DNA of 64,000 bases from Phaeoceros laevis (Eukaryota; Anthocerotophyta; Anthocerotopsida; Notothyladales), in contig JBNGIQ010009341.1 in NCBI GenBank assembly GCA_049999765.1, forward strand, positions 22,795 to 86,794. Reading direction: 5' to 3'. The notes beneath the pieces are model-generated. The model saw only the letters and a list, made by a program, of their open reading frames with translations, was not told the DNA's origin and searched no databases. Positions 56,642-64,000 of this stretch are shown in pieces (position 1 is the stretch's first letter; every line of letters starts with the position of its first letter). Position numbers and translations under genes: made by a program.

Positions 56642-57030
56642 GCAAACAGTATGCAGACAAAACTACAGAAATTGCAGGATGCAGACAAAACTACACTGCA
56701 GTATGCAGAAAAACTACACTGCAGTATGCAGAAAAAACTACACTGCAGTATGCAGAAAAAACTACAGAAACTGCAGTATGCAGACAAAACTACAGAAACT
56801 GCAGTATGCAGACAAAACTACAGAAACTGCAGTATGCAAACAAAACTACACTGCAGTATGCAGACAAAACTACGCTGCAGTATGCAGAAAAAAAGTACAG
56901 AAACTGCAGTATGCAGACAAAACTACAGAAACTGCAGTATGCAGTCAAAACTACAGAAACTGCAGTATGCAAACAAAACTACAGAAACTACAGCATGCAG
57001 ACAAAACTACAGAACCTATAGTGTGCAGGA
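56642..57030 (+). repeat. Minisatellite, units of about 28 bp built on CTGCAGTATGCAG
   Basis: About 15 diverged units of the type ACAAAACTACAGAAACTGCA + GTATGCAG, with shorter variants (AAAAACTACACTGCAGTATG) in the 5' third. The units lack stop codons in all three forward frames, so three overlapping long open frames result (56448-57107, 56554-57021, 56564-57091); these are not taken as genes. Confidence 0.92.
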
Positions 57031-57109
57031 AAAAGCTTCAGAAAAATCCACAGACCACCAAAATACTAAGCAAGAAGTGGATGACATATAAGAGAAACAA
57101 ATTATAGGC

Positions 57110-58290
57110 CCACAGCCACGGGGTCACAAGCATCCAGTTCACAACAAGGCTACAAAACGAGAAAGGGAATCCAGCAAGAAATCTATAAAAAAACCGAAAT
57201 CTACAGTGAAATCTGCAGTGAAGTCTAGTAACTTCCATGACATAGCTTAACATGACATAGCTTAACCGTCATAGATGGCATGTCGAGTAGTAATACTTGG
57301 CATGCCACGGATATGACGGCGTGCTCGATCCCAACGTGGAATCGGTATAGCTCGGCTCCTTGCAACTACTACTGCTACTACATACCAAACAACTTGAACA
57401 CAAATTCGCAGACCGTGAACACAATCTCAATTGACCCCATCCGACAAAGTACTCCGAGCTCTCAAGCTCCAAATCAAGACATACCGCCAATATATCCTTT
57501 AAGAGCAAATCTAGCAACGTACAACGCCAACCAATGCATCAAAGCATCTAAAGCACTACCAATGCACCAACTCAGCTAATCCTTCTTCCAAGAGTGAGTG
57601 CCCGTAAATCTGCCTTTGGCATCCAACCCTTGAAGTTCGCTAATGTCGGGAAACACTAAGCACCTCTGTCCAAAGCAAGTTGTTAAGTAACCAGCCTGCC
57701 TAACAGGATAAGGACAGCCACGTAGCCTAGGTCTGTCAGTTCCTCTGTACAGGCTACAACTGCAGTTCACACTGGAAAGTAAAGCATGCTTATCATGGCC
57801 GCATCAGCCACAAGTTAAGTCTCAGGTGGCCCCAACAGGTCCCATGAATATTAGGCATGATGGACTCACATAGATCAAAAAGAAGCTTATAATGACTCGA
57901 CACAATATTGTATTCTGTTGAATCATAGCATTATTATGTAGCGTAGGATCGGTAGCACACGGCGTAGAGAGAGAGCTTAGAAAATCAGAGGAAAAAAAAT
58001 AGCCACTTGTGAATGTGGGTGTAAGGCCATAAGAGACCGTGTCATGTGAACCGGTACGGCGCTTACGACTGTGCACCTGTTCGTGCACTTATATAATAAA
58101 TATATATGTGTGTAACTATTCGCTTAACGACCTAAACTATGCATGACGCCGGGATACGGGCTAGTTAGGGCAACCTATCTTGCTACCCCCACTTAGACTG
58201 TAATTCCGCCGTCGTGAACCTCGCATGCGCCGTAATCCGCGCCGTCTTTCAGCTTGCGCATACTCTCCGTCTGCAGATCGAGTTGTAGCT
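57110..58290. other. Non-coding stretch between minisatellite and copia element
   Basis: No coding signal recognised. If the copia element is full-length, its 3' long terminal repeat would be expected near here, but no matching copy was recognised at the other end of the window. Confidence 0.35.
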
Positions 58291-58494
58291 ATGCTGAGTG
58301 TTGGCGGAATTTCGCACTTGGACGGCAGCTTTATCCTGCTGCTCCTGCTTGGGCTGCTAGTCTGTGTCGCCACCTGGGAGCAGAAAAGATTTTCCGGGAG
58401 GAGTTCAAGGCTCCAGAAGGCTGGCAGACTTGAGCTTGGCAGGGAGGAAAGGCTGCGCCACAGGATGAGGATGTTGCATGCTCAGCTCCGGTAG
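58291..58494 (+). CDS. Small single-pass membrane protein candidate
   Basis: An ATG at 58291 opens 67 codons: MLSVGGISHLDG, a strong hydrophobic segment (FILLLLLGLLVCVATW), then a basic, arginine-rich tail (ERLRHRMRMLHAQLR). The type of layout occurs in real small membrane proteins, but there is no family match and the frame is short, so this may be chance. Confidence 0.22.
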   Translation: MLSVGGISHLDGSFILLLLLGLLVCVATWEQKRFSGRSSRLQKAGRLELGREERLRHRMRMLHAQLR

Positions 58495-58569
58495 CTCAAG
58501 GGATTGCCTCCTGCTTCTGACGAGGAGGAATTTCGTAAGTTGTCGCCATGTCCAGGTCTTGCCATGATC

Positions 58570-61500
58570 TTAGACTCTGCATGCTGTGACGCGGAANNNN
58601 NNNNNNGAGAAGATGCGAGTAGCAGGGGACACATCAGGTCTAGTCCATCCACTAATCCATATTAGACATCCCGTTAACATGCCGTAAGGCTTCTTTTCCA
58701 TCTCTTGCTTTTCAGCATCCGTCTTTGGACTTTGTTCTGTAGAGAATTTTTCTCCCACAGCCATGGAAGTGATGGCGGGCTTACAGTCTACCATCATGAA
58801 CCTCTCTAGCATTTGCCTTATATAATGAGCCTGGTGACAGAGTATACTTCCCTTATCTGGACTAATGAATATCTGTATGCCTAGAAAGAAGGTGAGCGGA
58901 CCCAAGTCCGTCATAGAGAATTCAGCAGTAAGAATAGACTTAACCTTCTTCATTATGTCAGGGGAGTTAGCAAATATCAATGCATCATCAACATATAGTG
59001 CTAGAATGGCGAATGTCTGCCCTTCTCTAAGGATATACACATTTGTGTCTGCGTCACTCTGACTGAATCCTGACTGGATCAGGTAGGCGTGTATCTTCTT
59101 ATACCATACTCTTGGTGCCTGTTTCAGGCCATACATGCTTTTCTTTTAACCTGCATACTTTATGAGGTTCTTTCTTACTAACATATCCTTCTGGCTGTGT
59201 GATATACACCTCTTCATCTATGGTGCCATGGAGGAAAGCGGTTTTGACATCCATCAGATGGATGTCAAGCTTACATTCTGCAGCGAGTGCAAAGAGCATC
59301 CTTACAGAAGCATCCTTACAACAGGTGAGAAAGTTTCGTGAAAGTCAAGTCCTTCGACTTGCTTGTATCCATGCACAACATATCTTGCCTTATATCTGGC
59401 CACTGTTCCATCTGAGTTCAACTTTTTCTTGAACACCCACTTGCCTGTGAGTGCCTTGCGTCCTGGAGGCAGGTCTACCAGCTCCCAAGTCTGATTGTCG
59501 ATGAGGGACTGGTACTCTGAGTCTACGCCTGCTTTCCAGCTTTTGCCTTCAGGGGAGGAAAGTGCTTCCTTCAGTGTGGCTGGCTCTCCAAGATCCTGTG
59601 CTGCAAGCAGGGCCTGAGCAACATAGGCATGAGGTGAGGCATTCTCCTTTGATGTGTTGTCACTGGTAGTGAGGTTAGAAGTTTGCTGCCTGTAGGCCTC
59701 GTCCAGTTCGTAGCTTAATGGCTTGTTAGTCCACTGACTTGGATTAGTTGTATATGTTCTAGACGATCTTCTAGGAGCTGGGGGCTCATATGTTGGTGCC
59801 TCATCATGCTCCTCGACCTCTTCCTCAGCTACAGGAGGAGATGGTGGAGTGTCATCGTCCAGGTCATCATAATCCTCTTGCTGCTCATTCTCGGAGTGTT
59901 GAGTAGTGTCAGAGTGAGAGTCGTCTCCATTGAGGTCAGGTTCATCGTCTAGGAAAGCATCTGCTGGTTGAACTGGAACTACTGAAGCTACTGGCACAGA
60001 CTGAGAGGTAACCAGAGGCACATCATGTTCAGTTGACCGCAGTTCAGTTGCATCTTGTTCAGAGGACGTAAGGCGTTGTAGACCAGGTACGTCTCTGTCC
60101 TTTCCTGAAGCTTGCAGTAGAAACTGCTCGTCAAAGATGACGTTTCTTGCATGTAAGAACCGTTTCCGAGATGGATCATAGAGCTTGTAGCCCTTGATAC
60201 CATCCGTGTAACCAATGAAGAGATGTTTGGTAGCCTTAAAGTCCATTTTACGTCGGATCTCATCGGGTGTATGTGCATACGCAGGGCAGCCCCATATCTG
60301 AAGATGGTCCACACGAGGCTTGACACCAGTCCATCTTTCAAAAGGAGTGGCATCACTGAAGGCGCGAGTAGGCAGCCTGTTCTGTATATAAACAGCTGTT
60401 GCGACTGCTTCGGCCCAAAAGCTGCGAGGAAGCTTCGCAAGATGAAGCATGGACTTTGCTGCAGCCTGAGTGACTTTGTTCATATTTTCAGGCAAGGGGT
60501 TTTGCTCATGTTCGTAGGGAACAGTCAGTTGCCGTAAAATTCCCTCCCGTGAGCAGAACTCCATAAATTCACCAGAGGTAAATTCGCCACCGTTGTCACT
60601 TCGGAGGCACTTGAGTTTCTGACTTGTGAAACGTTGAGCATACGCCAGGTACAGAAGGAAGCAAGAAAATGCTTCGTTTTTATGCTTTAAGAAGTAAGTG
60701 ACGGTGAAACGACTCCAGTCATCTATAAGGTGCATAAAGTACAGGGCTCCACCAAGTGAACGTGTAGACATAGGACCACAGAGATCAGTGTGCACAGTTT
60801 GTAGAAGGTGAGTAGCCCTGGTAGCATCTTGACTTGGATGTGGAGCTTTATGGTGCTTCCCTTGTATGCAGGCCTCGCAGAAGAGTGACTTGTCGGATTT
60901 AAACTTCAAAGGAGTCCGATACAAGGATGAAGCAGGCAGGGACTGAAGCCGTTGTAGATGTACATGGCCCAGTCGACAGTGCCATAGCTGTGTTTCATTA
61001 GGCGGGGAAGCCACTGCTGCATTAACTGTTGAAGCCTTCAGGTGCTGCACCGGATTACTCTTCAAGTCAAACTGATATAGATCGTTGTTGAGAGTACAGG
61101 TAGCCAGCAACTTGTTTGGTGCAGCAGCTTCTCTTAGAGCAAGGCCCTTTGTGGTCATCTCTAGTCTGAGCAACGGAGGAGACAGACGCCTAAGAGACAC
61201 CAAGTTCTTTGCCATCTGCGGCACATAGAGAACATCTGATAACGTAATTTGTTGACCATGTGCAGGATGGAGGACCACTGTACCCATGCCCTCAATGCAT
61301 AGACCACTGTCATCACCTATAAGGACAAACTGTCTCTTAGGAGAAGGTGTCAACGTGGTAAATGTTGTACGTGTATTACAGACATGTGTTGTGGCACCTG
61401 AGTCTAGATACCAAGCATGTCGATCTTGGGACGAGGAAACCATGCATACTGTAAGCATGGCACCCGAACTTTTCTTTGAAGATACATGAGCTGAAGGTGG

Positions 61501-62493
61501 AGCCTCTCTTTTAGGTTCACCGTTTTGTTTCTTACGGCATTCAGCTTCTGTATGGCCAGGAATTCTGCACCAGGTGCAGGGGCCTCTCTTTGAAGTGTTA
61601 GACTTCGAGGCTGGCCATGTTGGGCGAGAACCAGTCGGCTTGTAAGGTGGACGAGGGCCACTAGTGGTACGTCGTCCTCGACCTCGAGATACAAACATGG
61701 CTCTTGCAGCATTGTTAGAGGAGGAGTCTCGGCCTCGAATGTGAGTTGCCTCTTCATTCAGTAAGGCACCAATGATGTCTGATAATGTGATTGGCGATGG
61801 TGTTCCTGCAGCCACCGCTGCTTGGGCAGTGGTGATGTGTTGATTTTGTGTGCTCACAAAGCTGTTGTACTTCTCTGGAAGAGACATGAGGAGAGCCACA
61901 GCAGCCTAGAGTTCGTCTACAGTTGTGCCAGCAGTAATGAGTTTGGTGCGAAGCATCCGAAACCGACTGACATGATTCTCAACTGTATCACCATCTCGCA
62001 TTCTCAGGTTATAGAAGTCGCGTGTGGCATGAACCAGTGATGTCACGCTCTTCTTTTGGTGGACTTGGCAGAGGGAGTCCCAAATGGCCTTGGAACTCGA
62101 AGCCTCTCGAGCATGAGACATCATGCTTAAGTCCAGTGCTGACTGAATTAAATTCTGGGCACGAAGGTCCTTTAATTTCCATTCATGCTGGTCTTGTATG
62201 CTTTGATTTGTTGCACTTGTTGCAGGTGTTGCAGGTCTTGCAGTTGCGCCTGTGACATAGCCCCAGAGTTCCTGCTCTTGAAGAATGGTTCGTACTCTAA
62301 TCATCCAAATATCGAAATGCTGGCCATTAAACCTATCTCTATCTTTAAAGTCATACTTAAAGGTATTGTAGGTGACATTTGCAGGAGGATTGTTAGCCAT
62401 GAATGTATACTGGCTAAATTGTGTTTGACTGAGGTCAAATAACCGGTCAAGAAACAAGGAAGAGGAACTATGTTTGGAACTTGACGAGGACAA
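58570..62493 (-). pseudogene. Degenerate Ty1/copia retrotransposon Gag-Pol
   Basis: Minus-strand polyprotein in the copia order. Gag from about 62400 (MANNPPANVTYN) or 62493; CCHC knuckle CTWCRIPGHTEAEC near 61560; protease WYLDSGATTHVC near 61400; GAG-pre-integrase HC motifs; integrase with HTDLCGP, LRSDNGGEF and a Glu-containing EQNPLPENMNK near 60500; reverse transcriptase with WVFKKKLNSDG and LYVDDALIF near 58990. Lesions: an in-frame amber codon at 61906-61908 between the Gag parts, a frame change near 59305 in the reverse transcriptase, a second near 59140, and a 10-N gap at 58597-58606 in the connection/RNase H region, after which no RNase H is seen. It is non-autonomous as sequenced. 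Confidence 0.9.
58597..58606. other. Assembly gap of 10 N
   Basis: Ten undetermined bases at the 3' end of the copia polyprotein; the missing RNase H region may reflect a collapsed or misjoined assembly here. Confidence 0.99.
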
Positions 62494-63068
62494 AGACTTA
62501 CTAGAGGAAGACTTACTAGATGCAGGGCTGCCAGGGGGGGAGACCTATGAGGCGACACTGGTCTACTAGGAGGAGGAGACATTGAATCCTTTTCGTTCTA
62601 CTGAGAAGTGTGCACTGCTGAGGCCAATGTGTCTACTGTATAAGAGGGACTCTGTGGAGGATATGAAAAGAGGTAACCTTCCACTTCTGGGGCACCAAAC
62701 GGGTCCTCAGGGAGGACAGGTACTAGCCACGTCTCTTCAGCTAGTGTCGTTTCAAATGCCTCTCTCCAGAAAGTGTCGTTTGAGGTAACTCTTCGGATCC
62801 TGCCCTTGTAGACGATGTTTCAGGTCTCGTCCTTAGAGGTGTCGATTCAGGTCTAACTCTTGCAGGCGCCGATCCAGGTCTCGCCCTTGGAGGCGTTGAT
62901 TCAGATCTGGCAGGAGTCCTGCGAGGAGGAGTTCCTGCTGGACTCGGATCCCAAGGTTCCGACATACTTGAATACCATCTTTCTTGATTCTGCCTTGATT
63001 GACCTGTGCGTCAAGAGTGCGGCAATTTCAGAGATGACATCATCCTTGGTTCTTCCTTCGGGTAATCT
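62494..63068. other. Region 5' of copia Gag with a degenerate Arg/Pro repeat
   Basis: On the minus strand a frame at 62965-62741 reads a repeat of about 8-9 residues of the type S-T-P-P-R-A-R-P (TPPRARPGSAPARVRPESTP), encoded by a diverged repeat of about 24-27 bp at 62770-62940. Confidence 0.45.
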
Positions 63069-63587
63069 TTATGGCAATTTCGAGGAGAAATTTGGCAAGA
63101 TCTGCTGAAGATTGATGAAAGTTGCTCTTTCCGGCTCAGCAGGTACTGCCTTTGACACTTGTTGCTTTGACGCTCTCTCCAGGTGTGCAACCTGTGTGAA
63201 GAGTGTGTTCAGGTCTTTCGACAGATGTCTACACCTATGATTGATGTCGTCAATCTTGCAGCGAAGTTGTTCTTCTTGGACTTCGCGCATTCGCCGGAAG
63301 TCGCACAATGTGGCGTGCGCGTGACGGCGCTCCTTTGCAAATCGGTCAAGAAGCACCTTCGAGAACACTTCTACTTGGCCGGTGATCAATCTGGGTGTGC
63401 TCACACTCAGCTGATACCCGCTTCTTCCACAATGATTGCAAGACGACCCCACGTGGTGAGTGTGACCAGGCGTGCTCTGCTGTGGTAAGCTTGAAAAGAA
63501 CGATTGCTGGTCTGCAATATTGTTGAAGGGAGATGCTACTGGCCTTTGTGGATTGAAGGTGCGCTTAGAGCGGCCATTGCGAGGCAT
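63069..63587 (-). CDS. Open reading frame upstream of the copia Gag, unknown
   Basis: 172 residues from MPRNGRSKRTFNPQRP. It contains a cysteine/histidine patch (GHTHHVGSSCNHCGRSGY) and a coiled-coil-like helix (FRRMREVQEEQLRCKIDDINHRCRHLSKDLNTL), ending NLQQILPNFSSKLP. It lies on the same strand and directly 5' of the copia polyprotein, so it could be an extra element-encoded ORF, or an exon of a host gene into which the element jumped. No family was recognised. Confidence 0.4.
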   Translation of the reverse strand: MPRNGRSKRTFNPQRPVASPFNNIADQQSFFSSLPQQSTPGHTHHVGSSCNHCGRSGYQLSVSTPRLITGQVEVFSKVLLDRFAKERRHAHATLCDFRRMREVQEEQLRCKIDDINHRCRHLSKDLNTLFTQVAHLERASKQQVSKAVPAEPERATFINLQQILPNFSSKLP

Positions 63588-64000
63588 TGTTTAGAGTGAC
63601 ATACCTTGTGCAAGATTGTGGGCAAAACCTGTGTGCTACAGACCGGGTTGGCTATACTAGTACCCTAGTGTGTGATTTGACACTAGGATATCAGTGTAGC
63701 TAGACCTCGGTTTGTCGCTCTAGTTTCTTTGTCTAGAGTAGACAGCCTTGTATGCTGACCTCTTTTCTGCCGTGACTACGACTTTGGACTCCTGTGGATT
63801 AAATGCATTCTGGGTAGGTGGCGCTTTGTACTGACTGTGTTGAGTTGCACTTTGGAGGGCAAAAGACAGATCAGGACGCGTGTGACGTGCAAGAAACTAC
63901 AGCCTACCGAGTTGAGTGCGAGGATCCATCAGGGCTACTACGAATTCTTAGCGGAAAGCACATCTGCACTATGAGTAGTAGTGATTGACGGCGTCTGCCA
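63588..64000. other. End of window, no gene seen
   Basis: No coding signal. The sequence may contain the 5' LTR or leader of the copia element, but no terminal repeat partner was found. An imperfect palindrome surrounds CTAGTGTGTGATTTGACACTAG at 63665-63686. Confidence 0.35.

Noticed and set aside
56448-57107. 219-codon repeat protein
   Set aside because: Produced by the minisatellite, which is open in all three frames; no evidence favours one frame as coding.

Overview
This is a nuclear genomic window from a green-lineage eukaryote. The plant-type gene set (plastid uroporphyrinogen decarboxylase, a violaxanthin de-epoxidase-related protein, a KUP/HAK/KT potassium transporter, nitrobindin, a calmodulin-like protein, an F-box protein), the intron-rich genes with short GT-AG introns, the Mutator-type DNA transposon and the Ty1/copia retrotransposon point to a streptophyte, perhaps a charophyte alga or early-diverging land plant. 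The species cannot be fixed from sequence alone. There are two assembly gaps (24026-24425 and 58597-58606).

Left part (1-20.7 kb): a MICOS MIC19-like CHCH gene (minus, cut by the window edge), a DUF3245-like basic protein (plus), a four-EF-hand calmodulin-like protein (minus), a secreted, probably GPI-anchored single-lobe transferrin (plus, 5 exons), an intronless VDE-related gene (minus), a 5-exon uroporphyrinogen decarboxylase (minus), and, divergent from it, a 13-exon farnesyl diphosphate synthase (plus).

Middle (20.7-43 kb): a nitrobindin gene (minus) and a PLAC8-family gene (plus) are separated by a 4.1 kb Mutator-like element with about 262-265 bp terminal inverted repeats, a perfect 9-bp target-site duplication and a decayed SWIM-type transposase. 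A long gene-poor, partly AT-rich stretch follows (27-30.6 kb). Next come a complete 9-exon HAK/KUP transporter (plus) and a large coiled-coil gene (minus). Their adjoining 3' ends exist twice: a segment of about 2.1-2.2 kb is duplicated in direct orientation, and a degenerate GPN-loop GTPase (GPN2/QQT1-like) pseudogene lies between the copies.

Right part (43-64 kb): an uncharacterised ORF, an intronless F-box gene preceded by tandem repeats, a Bud32/PRPK kinase (minus) divergent from an intronless COP9 signalosome subunit 6 (plus), a probable mitochondrial lysine-rich protein (minus) divergent from the 9-exon rRNA-processing gene RRP36 (plus), a repeat-rich gene-poor zone with a minisatellite of about 28 bp, and a broken copia retrotransposon (minus) running close to the window end.

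Most genes are unrelated housekeeping functions, so this is not an operon-like locus. Shared divergent promoters are the main local organisation (UROD/FPS, nitrobindin/PLAC8 before the transposon arrived, Bud32/CSN6, mitochondrial protein/RRP36). The items most worth follow-up are the transferrin with all iron ligands intact, the Mutator-like element inside a divergent promoter, and the duplicated HAK/coiled-coil junction around a dead GTPase gene. Exon coordinates were derived by hand from splice-site consensus and protein conservation; database comparison was not possible.
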